Shown: positions 35,236 to 46,399, counted from the first letter of the stretch. The stretch: 64,000 nucleotides of DNA from Onchidella celtica (GCA_963931925.1 OZ007576.1:18489811-18553810); one strand, 5' to 3'. Translations and numbers: made by a program. The notes: generated from the sequence alone by a model not told the origin.

Positions 35236-36231
35236 TTATTGTAACATCCTAGTTGATGGTGGAATAAACGATTTAAAGTAGCGCTCAGTTTTAGTTTTCT
35301 TTGACAACAGCCTTAAACTTCTTACAGATCTTATATATTCCTTGTTCAGGGGATGTTGGGGGTCATTTATAATAATATTAGCTTTTTTAACACAAGCACC
35401 AGTGCACAGCTCATCAAAATGTGGCAGATCACAGATACAAATTTTGGATGCTTTTTTAATTAAATTATTGATCTTATTTTTATCTTTTTGTAAGATGTTT
35501 CCTCCCCAACAGACAACTCCATACATCAAAACGCTCTGAATAGCCATGGTGTAAAATATTTTCAGAATGCTTTTGCTAACTTTTAAAAAGCGGAGCTTTC
35601 TGAGGAAATACATGCGCTGGTTGGCTTTCTTGTATACATATGTTACATGCGCATGCCAGTTAAGCAATGGATCAATAGTAATGCCAAGATATTTGGCCTC
35701 TGTGACAATTTCAACCTCTTCATTGTTGATAGTAAGAGGGCAAACAGGATCGTTGTTATTTTTCCTAAAGTCAAAAACAAGCTCTTTTGTTTTCTTAACA
35801 TTCAGTAGAAGATAGTTGTTATTACACCAACAATGAAAGGATTGTACAATGTTAGAATATTCGTGGCCAGAGTTAGGTAAAAGGCCTAAAATAGCAGAGT
35901 CGTCGGCAAATTTAAGAAGGTAAACGTTGTTGTGTGTCACAGTGAAATCATTTGTATACAATGTATACAAGGCAGGTGACAGCACGCAGCCTTGTGATGC
36001 TCCTGTGTTTGTTGTGAGTAATTTGGAAAATGTGTTGTTTATATCCACAAACTGGCTTCTCTGTGTTAGAAATTCGAAGATCCAGCTCTTTAAAAAAGAA
36101 CTCATGTGTAGGTTGGTCAGCTTTTGAAACATTAAGTGCGGTTGTATGGTGTTAAACGCAGACGAAAAATCGACTAGGAGCACACGAACACAGGTTTTAC
36201 CAGTGTCTAAATGACTGTAGATGTTATGCAA
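35236..36231 (-). CDS. LINE RT, C-terminal part (after frameshift)
   Basis: 331 codons containing the catalytic half of the RT: motif A (VDFSSAFNTI), ASQGCVLSPALYTLYTND, the FADDSAIL active site and the downstream thumb region, ending FKSFIPPSTRMLQ, a C-terminal style common in CR1/Rex-type elements. It overlaps the upstream frame by 25 bases. The two were one ORF; a one-base change in an A7 run (plus strand 36233-36239) separates them. I annotate it as found. Confidence 0.8.
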   Translation of the reverse strand: MHNIYSHLDTGKTCVRVLLVDFSSAFNTIQPHLMFQKLTNLHMSSFLKSWIFEFLTQRSQFVDINNTFSKLLTTNTGASQGCVLSPALYTLYTNDFTVTHNNVYLLKFADDSAILGLLPNSGHEYSNIVQSFHCWCNNNYLLLNVKKTKELVFDFRKNNNDPVCPLTINNEEVEIVTEAKYLGITIDPLLNWHAHVTYVYKKANQRMYFLRKLRFLKVSKSILKIFYTMAIQSVLMYGVVCWGGNILQKDKNKINNLIKKASKICICDLPHFDELCTGACVKKANIIINDPQHPLNKEYIRSVRSLRLLSKKTKTERYFKSFIPPSTRMLQ

Positions 36232-38120
36232 TAAAAAAACAATAAGGCGTCTTCTGTGTTCCTGTTTTCTTTGTATGCAAATTGCAAAGGATCGAGATTT
36301 TGTTTGACCTCCTTCGTTAGTTCAGTTAAAACAAGTTTTTCAAAGCATTTAAAGATAATGGAAGTTAATGCAACTGGGCGAAGGTCGTTCATTTCAGATA
36401 TTTTTGTTTTTTTGGGGACAGGTAAGATTTTTGACAATCTCCAAATGTTTGGTATGTAATGGTTTTGAAAGGATTTGTTGAAGATGAAAGTAAAAATTTT
36501 TGCTAGTTGTTCAGCACATGTTCTCACTACTTTGCTTCCAATGTTATCTGGTCCAGATGCCTTTCTTTCCTTAACAGATTTAAATTGTTTCACAACAGCA
36601 TCATAATCAAAACAAATATTACATTCATCATTATCAAAATCAAAACTGTCTCTTATTTCCTGGTGTTGGTTGGAGAAATCGTGTTTGTCAAAGCGACAGT
36701 AGAACTGATTCAATTCATTGGCAAATTCGCTTCCATTCACAACATTCACTTTATTCTTCATACAATCGTACCCCGTAACCTGTTTCATTCCCTTCCACAC
36801 AGATGACATGTCATTTGATTTAAAACTTGCTTCAATTTTATCTTTGTATTCTTTTTTACACACTTTGATTCTCTTTTTAATTTGTTTGTTTACTTTAGCG
36901 AGGTCGCTTTTACTATAGTTTTTTCGGAGCCTTTTTTTGTCAACAATAGCTTCAAGGCATTCTTTTGTTAACCATGGTTTACTATTTGGATACACACACA
37001 CACTTTTCTTAGGTATAATTAGATCTTCACAAAACTGGATGTAGGAGTTAACAGTAAGAACAAGGTCGTCTAAATTAGTACATGTGTTTGTAAAAATGGC
37101 CCAATCCGTGCAGTCAAAACAGGCTTGAAGTTGGTCGCAGGCCTCGTCTGTCCATGTTTTTATTACTTTGGTGTCTGCTTTACAAGTTCTTAACACAGGT
37201 CGATACTTTGGTTGCATAGATATCATAAGATGGTCTGAGTTCCCCAGTGGTGGTAGAGGGAAAGAACGATAGGCGCCAGTGATATTACAATAAAATAAGT
37301 CCAGAGTGTTCTCGTCTCTAGTAGGAATGGTGACATATTGGGTGTAGTGCGGGATGTTGTCCATGGTTGCATGATTAAAATCTCCTTGTATGATGTGAAC
37401 AGCGTCCGGCCATTTTGATTCCTGTGTATTTATGATGTTATGAAGGGTTGTTGCAGCGGTGGTCTTGTTAGCATCTGGTGGTATGTAGACGGTGTTGAAA
37501 ACCACATTTGTGAACTCACGAGGTAGATAGTATGGACGAACGTTTACATTAAGAATCTCAATATCAGGTGTGCGGATGTTGTTTACAATAGTGATGTTGT
37601 TGGCATGGGCCCAGCGTTTGTTGATGTAAATGCAAACACCCCCGCCTTTAGATTTTAATGATGCCTCTGTCCTGTCCTCTCGATATAAAATGAAACCATC
37701 TATACTTGTCTCGTCGTTGGTGTTGTTAGAGTCGAACCAGGTCTCAGTGAATGCAATAGCCGAGGCATCTCGGTAGTCGTGGCACCATTTCGTACAACAT
37801 TGTAATTCATCTAGTTTGTTACTCAGCGTGCGACAGTTACCAAATAAAACAGCAGGAAGAAATGGTCTTGATTTTCTTCTCCTGTTTCTCACTTTTATGC
37901 CGCCTCTTCTACCTCTTTTCCTTTGTTTTTGATCAGGAAAAGAGTACCTAGTGTGTGCACAGTCTTGTTGACATTGAATGTTGAGTGACTTTAACATGGC
38001 CGCCGTGTAATGGATGCTAGCGGGCTCGATAATGGCTTGAGTTTCGCCTGTGGCTTCTACAAAGGGCGAAATAATAACAAATAGGATGCACAAACCGATG
38101 ATGGAACACTTCATGTCCAT
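36207..38120 (-). CDS. LINE endonuclease and RT N-terminal part
   Basis: 637 codons. An unusual N-terminus (CSIIGLCILFVIISPFVEA) resembles a signal peptide or membrane anchor. A basic stretch (RKRGRRGG) follows, then an AP-endonuclease-like domain with FGNCRTLSNK, FTETWF, GDFNHAT and GNSDHLMI, then the RT fingers (SGPDNI, LRPVALT, QFAYKENR). The frame leaves the RT at the A7 run and stops soon after. The ATG at 38120 was chosen because it directly precedes the hydrophobic segment; a start further in would remove it. Confidence 0.8.
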   Translation of the reverse strand: MDMKCSIIGLCILFVIISPFVEATGETQAIIEPASIHYTAAMLKSLNIQCQQDCAHTRYSFPDQKQRKRGRRGGIKVRNRRRKSRPFLPAVLFGNCRTLSNKLDELQCCTKWCHDYRDASAIAFTETWFDSNNTNDETSIDGFILYREDRTEASLKSKGGGVCIYINKRWAHANNITIVNNIRTPDIEILNVNVRPYYLPREFTNVVFNTVYIPPDANKTTAATTLHNIINTQESKWPDAVHIIQGDFNHATMDNIPHYTQYVTIPTRDENTLDLFYCNITGAYRSFPLPPLGNSDHLMISMQPKYRPVLRTCKADTKVIKTWTDEACDQLQACFDCTDWAIFTNTCTNLDDLVLTVNSYIQFCEDLIIPKKSVCVYPNSKPWLTKECLEAIVDKKRLRKNYSKSDLAKVNKQIKKRIKVCKKEYKDKIEASFKSNDMSSVWKGMKQVTGYDCMKNKVNVVNGSEFANELNQFYCRFDKHDFSNQHQEIRDSFDFDNDECNICFDYDAVVKQFKSVKERKASGPDNIGSKVVRTCAEQLAKIFTFIFNKSFQNHYIPNIWRLSKILPVPKKTKISEMNDLRPVALTSIIFKCFEKLVLTELTKEVKQNLDPLQFAYKENRNTEDALLFFYCITSTVI

Positions 38121-38704
38121 GGTGAAAAACTTTCAGCGGTGTGCTATTATCCAAGACAAGGGAAAACACATAAAAATTCACAGACAACAATGATCGCGTC
38201 GCCATGAGCACGGCGCCATCTTGTATCTCACAAGATGATCAAGATGATGATGGTACTGATGGTTCCCTGAAGTGTGACGACATTGTCTTATCACATGAGA
38301 GCAGCACTGAGTCTCCTGCTTGGGACTGCCATGCAGGAGGGTGCAGAAGTAAGTTCTCATTATTGTGGTCCAATTTCCTGGCCAATTCTGCATCTGGGTC
38401 AAGGAGCACAGAGTCTACAGATAGGTCCAGCAGCTGGCCATTCTCGTCAGTGACATCAGAGACTATGGCAGACATATCTAACCTCTCTCTATCTTCCGTT
38501 TTCTTCCTTTTGGCTGGGGTGGAGTGTGTAGAAGGAGGTGATTTGAGCTTTACTTGTAGATTTTGCTTTTGGCTCAAAACCACCAGCATGCAACCTCTGG
38601 ATTACGGCTCCCTGACGGTCTAAAGCAGAAATGTGGCCACATTCGGCTATCATAATGCTTTTATAGGGTAAGCAAATAGGGAGATGGAACTCAGAAAATA
38701 CCAT

Positions 38705-40395
38705 TATCCATGTGGCATCATTCTAAAGTATAAGTGATGACATGCTGGACCACGCATCTTCTCAGACTGTGTCCACACTCCGTCTCCATTTTCAACACCT
38801 TTTCTTTCTCACCCGAGTCCAGTGGTTGTGTGTTGACAGTTGACACTCTCTTACCTAACCTGTATTGCGTCTCAACTACTCTCGCTGACCTAACCCAGAA
38901 AGGGGGGGGGGGCGATAAACATAATGGTATTGTTTCACTCTTCTATTATAATGAACAACTGTGATTTTACTGGGGAGTTGATTTTAATTTTTTTTTAAAA
39001 AGTACTCCTTCTACGTTCTTATTGTTTAAGAAATCGTCTTCAAACTAAACAGTTTGCAGTGTGACTGCAGGGGTGTTCATCATCACCATGTTTATAATCT
39101 TCCTGTCATACCCCTTGTACTCCATTTCCCAGCCTATTCTTTTCCTCTGTCTCTTTCTCTCTTTCTCCATCTGTACCAATGTGTGAATTTGTGAGTCATT
39201 TGACGGAGAGGGACATGGTTGACATGAAGAAAGGGAAGGAAATTGGGAAGGCAGGAATTTAACGTGCCAGTATATTAATATCACTTCATGTAAATTACAA
39301 TAATTATTAGTATGCTAAATTTAAAAAAATCAAGCCCTTACGGGCTCTCTGTCATTTCAATGTAATGACAATTACGCCTTGGTTGACTGATATCAATTTA
39401 ATGGTCTATAAACGTGTCACACAATAGTTGTGTCATGGATTAGTCGCCCCTGGGATGACCGAGAGCAATTATGGCCATGTCGTGGGCATTGTCTAGGATT
39501 ACGCAAGGCATTGATCTCGCATTACAGGTGAAACGCGGTGGCCCGTGTCACCTGGCCGGTCGTCTCGCCGGAGACTTCCGAGGTTCGCTCAGAGCAAATA
39601 CACGAGGTGGAGATTTGAGAGGTTTGCAAAGATGCGTTTTAATTAACCTCTAATCATTATTGAGGTCTAATATTTTTACTGTATATGGGGGACTATGTAA
39701 CGAACCTGGTTAGCGGAAAAAAAGTTGGGGGTCCAAAATTGAGGTTTAAGATGTTTGCTTGGGGCGCCGTCGATAAGGCAATCAAGGGAAAGTCAGTACA
39801 ACATGAGATCAGCATTGTTGGCTCAGGTTAAGAATGAACATGCCTGGTGCAATTGCAACAAAGAGAGACAAAATGCTTATGAGCAAATACTATAATGAAT
39901 TGTTCTGCTCAATATAATCGTTACTCAAATATGTCACTTGAGAAAAGAACCGCCTACTTTGTGGCGTCTGATCATTTACATGCATCTCTCAATTCATACT
40001 TGTCACAAGATGATATCGGTATTACATGTTCACTTTCCATCACTGTTCAAAGAGAAACACCATTGAGCCTGTAGTAGATAGTACATCATCACAATCATGC
40101 TATATTTTTTAATCATTATTATGCATTTGAAGTGTTGTGTTTCAATCACATAATCCAATTCCTAGAATTTGCAACCAATTCCCAATTACTTTCGTCTGCC
40201 TCCGGTGAGCATTTCAAGAGTTGTGTGGATAGACCAATACAGTCATGGCATTCAGTGACTTTGAGCATGTTAAGAGATGACGTTGGGTTTCTCTTTCCGT
40301 GAGACCCAGCAATGCTCTGTTTTTCATATTGTTATACATGAGTTGTTCATTTGTAAACTACCTGAAGTACGTATCATTTTTCCCTTTGGTTTCAG
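38705..40395. other. Long intron, last part
   Basis: No gene recognised. A relatively CpG-rich stretch lies at 39440-39650 with a 60-codon open frame but no domain. It could be a regulatory island or an old repeat. Confidence 0.35.
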
Positions 40396-40498
40396 CGCAG
40401 CTCGGACAGATTTACAGTTCTGGACATGGAAGACCGTGAACCTCCGCATCAGCCTGAAACACCAAGGCGTGTCTATGAAAATAATAATAATCCTGACG
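40396..40498 (+). CDS. Exon 7 of model, 34 codons
   Basis: Acceptor TTTGGTTTCAG, donor GACG|GTAAGT, phase 0 in and 1 out. It encodes RSSDRFTVLDMEDREPPHQ and ends in an Asn run. Hydrophilic linker sequence with no domain. Strong splice sites; its entry phase matches the exit of the giant exon. Confidence 0.55.
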
Positions 40499-41731
40499 GT
40501 AAGTAGCACTACATGGTTTCTTGGCATTGTGGAAATTGTATTGGTATAAAAATTGGGAACTCATTTTGCTAGGAGAAACGTGTAGCTTGCGATATGAAAC
40601 TAAAACATTTATGTCAGGGATACATTTTTTGTTGAGTTCTCTCATCATCAGCAGTAGTACTCAAGACTCTGTGACCATCTCATTTTCAGCAGAAATGCCA
40701 AATAACATGACTTCTGTCTTGTCCAGATAGGGGTAGCTCTGAAATACGTGCAAGTGTTTGCCCCCTTTGCTTTTGTTTCTGTACGTTTCTTTTTCACCAA
40801 AAATCTACTCAGATCTTTCACCATTGCATACAATTTCATCTAGTTGTCCTGCAGTAAATTATGCAAGCAAATTCGTTGGGCATTTTCAAAGAAACACCAC
40901 AATCGTCTATCCTTTGCCTTTGAGGAATGGGTCTGGATACGATTAGAGACACTAATTAAAGCTGAACAAAAGCAAAATCTGATGATGTGTGTGTGTGTTG
41001 CAAACGGGATGGGGGATGTTCACCCAGAACTTGCATTGTCTCACTCGTCAGCTCATGAAAAATGCGTCAACAAAATGAGTCCAGAGTATCTGAGGCTTTA
41101 GACTTGTTGATGTGAAAGAGAAAAGTCGGCTAGAATGTTATGTGTGCTGTAAAATGTTATGAGTGTATTTTTCATTGTTAAAGAACCATAACTGATAATG
41201 GAAGTCTTCCCCCTGTGCATGCATACTGTTAATAATAACAGTCCATATTGTCTTTGCCTGCATGTAAAGGTGTGAAAATATCACCCTGAAAATCTGGAAG
41301 GACTTCCGAATGTGACTCGAGACAATATTCACTTACATTAAGGAAATGAAAATATTGTTATTCTTGCCAAACCGTCTGTTTGTTATAAAAGTATCGATTT
41401 CTAAAACACTTTGTGGAATAAATGAAGAGGTGAAAAATCTGCGAATGGGCAGTTCTATCTGCCACTGATGTTAAAACTCGACTTAAGGACGAAACTCTAG
41501 GAGCTTTCGTGCGTGTATAATTGTAGGGAAAAGAGGGAGGGGCAGTTAGTCCTCCAGACGGATGTTCGGCAGTTAACTCTCGGCTCGGGGATTAACATTT
41601 TAAGAATATGAAGCTGTTGGGTCGGGCATGAATCGCATTCAGAAGTACTTCGGAAAATATGATTATTTCGCAGCATCACGATCATACTCAAATAGAAAAG
41701 TTACACTTGGCATGATGTATGTTTTCCACAG
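40499..41731. other. Intron 7
   Basis: No feature recognised beyond its splice ends. Confidence 0.4.
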
Positions 41732-41877
41732 ATGGGCAACCAAAAGGAGTGGTGGTTTATCAGATGATAACACGTTATGCAACATTTGGGGGTTTGAGGG
41801 TTGCTGGCGGGGTCAGAATACTGCTGGATGTGAATGCCAGACAAGGTTATGTGCAGATCATCTCGCTCCTCAGTGAA
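41732..41877 (+). CDS. Exon 8 of model: start of first RanBD1-like domain
   Basis: 146 bp with acceptor TTTTCCACAG and donor GAA|GTAAGC, phase 1 in and 0 out. It encodes GVVVYQMITRYATFGG, then VAGGVRILLDVNARQGYVQI. The pattern 'beta strand, small linker, G-G-V-R-I-L, turn, next strand' matches the first half of RanBD1/PH-fold domains (usual form WxxRGxGxLKIL). The fold link is inferred from the hydrophobic pattern; the usual Trp is missing. Confidence 0.55.
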
Positions 41878-43203
41878 GTAAGCCATCAGACAGATAAGTT
41901 ACTTTTCATTCATATCATTGACGGTCTCCTGCATAAACCGTCTAACTCTGAAAATGTTCTTTTTTGGGGGGGGGGGGGGGGGACAGCATTCTACATCAGT
42001 ATTGCTTTTATTTTATTACTATCAACACTAACAAAAACTGAGATTAGGTCAGAACATGGCATAACCACGCGTATTTTTTTACCCCAGCAAAAATCGTGAA
42101 GGTATTTTTCATCTCTGTTTGAAGGTTAACTTTATAAGCGATTTTCTCAGAACACGCTGATGTTGGGATGGAATGAGGCAGTACAAAGCGATGATGTGTA
42201 CAATTGTCTGACCTCAGAACACTATACACGTACAAAAACTTATATTGTGACCAATAACCTTCACTCAGTTAGCTCAGCTCTATCAGTTTGTTCCTTTGTG
42301 CCTGCGGCCATTTTAATCAGCATCTTAATTTCCGGGGATATGGACATCTGGCAAAACACAGTGTGTGCCAAAATAATCTTTCGTGCTAAAGATAGCACTG
42401 AATCATAAGATAAGCTTAATATCTTTAACTTTCATTATTCTGCATTGTTTTGTTTCTTTGGGGTGGAAAGGGGGGGGGGGGGGTAGTCATGAATGACAAA
42501 CGTTTTTCTGCAATGTTTTAGAGGATGCATCTCTCGAGTATTTTTGCCAGGTATTTGTAACACACTACGTCAGCACCTTGACCTTTCTGAACTCTACATC
42601 AGCGGCTGGAGTTGCATGGTGTGCTGTTGTGTGTGAACCACCCAAACAAGGAGAGCGGCCAAGCGGTTCCACAAGCCCGGTCAGTCCTTGCCATCATCGT
42701 TCTTGTTCCACTGAAACATAATATTGTGTACCAGAGATCATATATACCCAGGGAGATCACTTTTGGTTTGTTTCACTTGATTTGATATGATGAGCGAAAC
42801 TAGAATCGTAGCACACCGGGCATCCCCATAAGTGCTCTTCTCCCCGCTCCAAGAGCCATTCAATGGTTTTTCTACCTGTGGTCCTAGTGGCAAACATTGT
42901 TTCAGATCTCTGAACGTGTACTCCAGCGAAATTTTGAATTTTAATTGGTCCTTAATCGGAAGTTCCATATGTTTCATTCTCCTAATAGTTTCAATTCTTC
43001 TTTTTGGAATACAGCCAGACTTCGCAGGTGCGCATGCACAGCGAAGCTGTCGTGCAAGGGGATGGGGGCGGGGTGCATCACAATTTTTGGTGACGCAACT
43101 GAAACAAACCAGTTAGTGATTGCACGCTTAGACACGGGAGAGGTAGTGAACCACTGCTATTATAGAGCTATACAGTAATAATAGTCAGCCAGTAGGGTAA
43201 ACA
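41878..43203. other. Intron 8 with poly-G tracts
   Basis: Holds a 17-base G run (41966-41982) and a 14-base G run (42470-42483). No gene recognised. Confidence 0.45.
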
Positions 43204-43290
43204 ATGCCCGTTGCACCTTTTCATCGAAAGAACGAGGTCACGGGCGGCTTTAGACAGCTTCAGCCAGCACCGAAATATCGAGAAACCACA
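43204..43290 (+). CDS. Exon 9 of model, or alternative first exon
   Basis: Ends at a strong donor (ACCACA|GTAAGT) in phase 0. Two starts are possible. An internal exon can begin at 43231 after TTTTCATCGAAAG, giving NEVTGGFRQLQPAPKYRETT. Alternatively, an ATG at 43204, with an in-frame stop just upstream, could open a shorter transcript (MPVAPFHRKNEV...). Both read the same frame into exon 10. It may supply the middle of the first RanBD1-like domain. Confidence 0.4.
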
Positions 43291-44018
43291 GTAAGTAGAT
43301 CGACACACTTTTTGTGGTGTAGAAAACCTTTTCCAGCTTCTTGCTTACCGCACTGACCTAGATTCGCGACTTTACGGAATGATACAGTATTTCTATTTAT
43401 ATCTTAGAGTATTATTACACTTGAAATTTCAACAATTACAAAAAACTTGGTTCACGTAGAACTGAAGCGGGCAATCCCATATTGATCGTATTTTAGGTTA
43501 TTTTAGGTTTTCTTTCCATTTCTTTATAAATGTAATACCTTTTGATGCCCGGTCTTCCCTATAGCTTCGTGACACCTTGCAGGGGGAATCCCAATGGCGT
43601 TCTTTTACAATTTACTATAAACAAAACACGATCAGTGTGGCTTTTGTACATTAAGGAAGAAAAAGCATGAAATGTAGGACGGCTCCTGTAGCCCTTTGAT
43701 GACCAATTATTTTTCCACTTCAGTTGTAGCTTTTCAGTGAACTTGCCTATTAACAGGGCATAAGTCTGAGGTTTCATTTTTGTCAGTCAGAAATTTAATT
43801 CTAGTGCAATAAAATTCATATACTTTTTGAGATTCATTAAAAAGGGGGAGGGGTCTCGGGCATTTCCCTGGGAAATGTGTTCCCATTTTTTAAATTAGAA
43901 GTAACCACGTTGGGCGTTATTATATGCTTTGTAAGAGGTGGGGGTGGCAGCACTTCACTCCATCCCTGCTTTCCCGAGCATTGAATAGGCAGATGCTTCT
44001 ATTCTAAACGCCTTACGT
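43291..44018. other. Intron 9, first part
   Basis: No feature recognised before the SINE target site. Confidence 0.4.
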
Positions 44019-44032
44019 TTCTCTGATTAGTT
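44019..44032. repeat. SINE target-site duplication, left
   Basis: TTCTCTGATTAGTT, 14 bp, repeated exactly at 44363-44376 on the other side of the minus-strand SINE. Confidence 0.85.
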
Positions 44033-44362
44033 GTGTATAGGTCTCTATTTTAGGAGGTTCGCTGCCCTTGGCATTTACACCTCACTTTTTCTTGTTGTGG
44101 TAGGGATTATTAGTTTAGAATTTTGCACTGGCAGCGGCTCTTCACGATTTCCAACAGCCAAGGTATCATTAACGTGCAGACGGGCCCTCCAACTTTTTCG
44201 TCCTTATCTGAGAAGACTAGGTGTTCGATCCTACCTGCCATAGGATCAGGAACAGGAAAATATGAGAAAAGTCTCAAAATTCCAAAATGCCTTCACCGAC
44301 CGGGATTCGAGCCCATCACCTTAGGCATTAGAGGCGAGCACCTTGCCTCTCGATCACCCTTC
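44033..44362 (-). mobile_element. tRNA-derived SINE, copy 1
   Basis: 330 bp, minus strand. Its head (plus-strand right side) carries pol III-like boxes (A: TGATCGAGAGG; B: GGCTCGAATCCC), followed by a body shared with the copy at 46400-46871, ending GCGAACCTCCTAAAATA. Flanked by 14-bp direct repeats, so a complete insertion made by LINE machinery. It lies in a host intron. I do not recognise the named family. Confidence 0.85.
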
Positions 44363-44376
44363 TTCTCTGATTAGTT
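44363..44376. repeat. SINE target-site duplication, right
   Basis: Exact match of 44019-44032. Confidence 0.85.
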
Positions 44377-45152
44377 CCCCTGATTATGTAGCAAATGAAA
44401 GAGATGACATGGTGTAAAAAAAAACATTGGTCAATGCCATTTGAGACAGAATAACTGAACACAGTACAAATGGTGCCTGCATCTCTGTGAGAAAGTTTTC
44501 CAGAGCTAAAGTGTTAAATTCCAGTCTTATTTAAGTGCAAAAACACAAACTAGCCACCGAAATATTCAGCCATGCGACTGCACAAGGTACCGGGTGATAA
44601 ATGAGACTTTCTTTACTTATAGGTTTTATGTGTGTTCAGGTTTCTTCCACTTCTACATTTTTCCTACTTTGAGGAGAGTTCCAGGGGTAATCTAGTGCAT
44701 GTATTTCGAGGGCCTTTTCACAGATTATTTAATTCCGGGGTTTCCCAGGATTGGGTAGGAACCCTGATTACTTAGTGTCTAGAGATAATTCATACAAAAA
44801 AGATTGAATACATTTGTTTGTGTGTTTGTTTGTGTGTGTGTGTGAGAAAAAAAGTGATTTTTGTTTTTCCCAACATTTGGGAAAATTTGCTAATTTTGAG
44901 CGTCTTTTCATTTATTCTGTGTGGAAGTAATAAATTGAAATTATGATGTTCATCATTTTATTGTATTTTATGTTGATCAAGAAATGCACGTTGTCCACAC
45001 ATTGGTAAATATTTTTGTTTGTTTGCATTAATCAAATTGATGGACAAGGTTTTATGTAAAAGTGGGGCTTTTCTATATGTTTACATGCTCTTGTCCTTAT
45101 CGATGTCCTTGCTTTATGTCCACGCTTTTGCTCTGTATGCATTTTCTTTCAG
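44377..45152. other. Intron 9, last part
   Basis: Contains a short TG repeat (44818-44843). Nothing else recognised. Confidence 0.4.
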
Positions 45153-45225
45153 CGTGTTGGTGAGAATTACCAAGAAAACAAATCAATGCCACAAAATGAT
45201 CCAAAGGACCAGCCGCCACAAACAG
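45153..45225 (+). CDS. Exon 10 of model, 24 codons
   Basis: Acceptor TTTTCTTTCAG, donor ACAG|GTAACA, phase 0 in and 1 out. It encodes RVGENYQENKSMPQNDPK and ends PPQT. Hydrophilic, Asn/Gln/Pro-rich. Its exit phase fits the next exon, completing an Asp codon at the junction. Confidence 0.55.
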
Positions 45226-46190
45226 GTAACACAACGAACAAAGCAGATGTAGATCCTTATGTTCTCGGGGGCCTCAGCACAAAACTGTTGGTCAGACGTT
45301 CTTGATCACTGTTCCATGCATTGGAAACATCTTTGTGCAGTCTGTTCCAGTCAGTCTTCGGATGGAAGGCGGCATAGATTTGAGGAGGGAGAAGAAGAGG
45401 AAGAGAGAGTATTTTTTTTAATGAACTAATTAGGGGGACGTACATTTTTTTTTTCTTTACATACAGAAATTGCATAACATTTTTTTGTTGCTATTTATAA
45501 AATGAAGTCAGTCACGATCAAGGCATGGACGACGATTGTATCCATCTGTTGTAGTGTATTCCATTGTGTCACTTCTGAAGTACAGTCATGTAAAGTATTG
45601 TACGTTTAAGGGCCCTAGCGCACAGAGTAAAGTCAGCTTTGCCTCGGTTTTAGTGTGAGATGTGGACTGGAATTCGGCGGGACATTGCACACTATCCCAT
45701 TGGTATTTAATTTTTCATGTCAGTCTTGCCAGTTGATTCAAAAGGAATTCAAGTCTGAATCAAACCGACGCAAAACAGACTTGACTCATGGCTATCGCTC
45801 ATACAGGATGGTTAGACTTTTTTGGACAACCGGTAACACCTCAGTTGTCTTTCGTGACCGTTGTCATGTCGACGTGCTTTCTTCAAACTTCGAACTTCCA
45901 GTTGTCTGTAGTTCTGCTCGGCTTCTGAAAAATCTTTGTGGAAGATTTGCGGTGTTTGAGATACATTTTTGCACTTGCTACGGTCTTATTATTGGCATCC
46001 CAGTCAAACTTGAATATTTCTGACACTTTTGAAATCTCCCCAACTCCCCCCCCCTCCCCCTTATGTGAGTGATAAATAGAGCATTGGATTAAAAAAAAAA
46101 CCAGATTAGCAAAGTCGCTTTCTGGTCAGGATGCTCCCTGCAGCCTGGTATAAGCAGGATTCAGCACTACAATGTTTAGACGGCGTCAGA

Positions 46191-46385
46191 ATATGGCAAA
46201 AAGAAAAAGGGTGTAGTATGCAAAGGCTCGCATCAGAAATAATTAAAAAACGATGCAATAAAAGGTAGCGGTAAAGGGAAGACTTTGCAGCATACATTAT
46301 CTTTTTGCCATAATTATTTTGACTTTGCTTGAGCCTTGCTGCGACCCTACAGATTTTCTGAGGTGTTTTATAATGTTTCTGTTGC
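46191..46385. repeat. Foldback interspersed repeat, copy 1
   Basis: Shares two blocks with 57241-57362: GGCAAAAAGAAAAAG...GAAATAAT...ACGAT.CAAT and TGCTGCGACCC.ACAG.TTTTCTG. Between the blocks, copy 1 has about 70 extra bases that are largely an inverted version of the first block (GCATAC...CTTTTTGCCAT), so it could form a stem of about 30 bp. The class is unknown. Confidence 0.5.
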
Positions 46386-46387
46386 CT

Positions 46388-46399
46388 AGTTTAGGTTAA
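46388..46399. repeat. SINE copy 2 target-site duplication, left
   Basis: AGTTTAGGTTAA, repeated exactly at 46872-46883. Confidence 0.85.

Larger units (their letters stand above)
34964..38226 (-). mobile_element. CR1/Rex-like LINE, near full length
   Basis: A minus-strand 3.26-kb element. On its own strand it begins near CAAGATGGCGCCG, carries an endonuclease-RT ORF broken by one frameshift, and ends in a (TTATC)n tail (plus strand GATAA repeats, 34967-34996) after a short 3' UTR with AATAAA. A tail of short tandem repeats and RT motifs such as DFSSAFNTI and QGCVLSPALY suit the CR1/L2/Rex group. Only a 4-bp CTCA flanks both sides, too short to prove the target duplication. Confidence 0.85.
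33743..38704 (-). pseudogene. Transposase-like pseudogene, split by a LINE
   Basis: Minus-strand coding pieces at about 38704-38231, 34963-34477, 34470-34320 (another frame) and 34318-33743. The N-terminal part is Lys/Glu/Asp- and Pro/Ser-rich. The C-terminal part carries a VCKVLFLSTL-like block, then a Cys pair in HPRKDQCDTC and a MDLQAVLL block. These are typical of a repetitive invertebrate/cnidarian family of probable transposon origin (RNase H-like core following MDxQAVLL). Damage seen: an in-frame TGA near 38240, a frame change with a stop near 34474, an in-frame TAA near 34333, truncation after ASAMY, and a 3.3-kb LINE inserted between 34963 and 38227. It is not functional. The family is assigned from motif memory. 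Confidence 0.5.
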
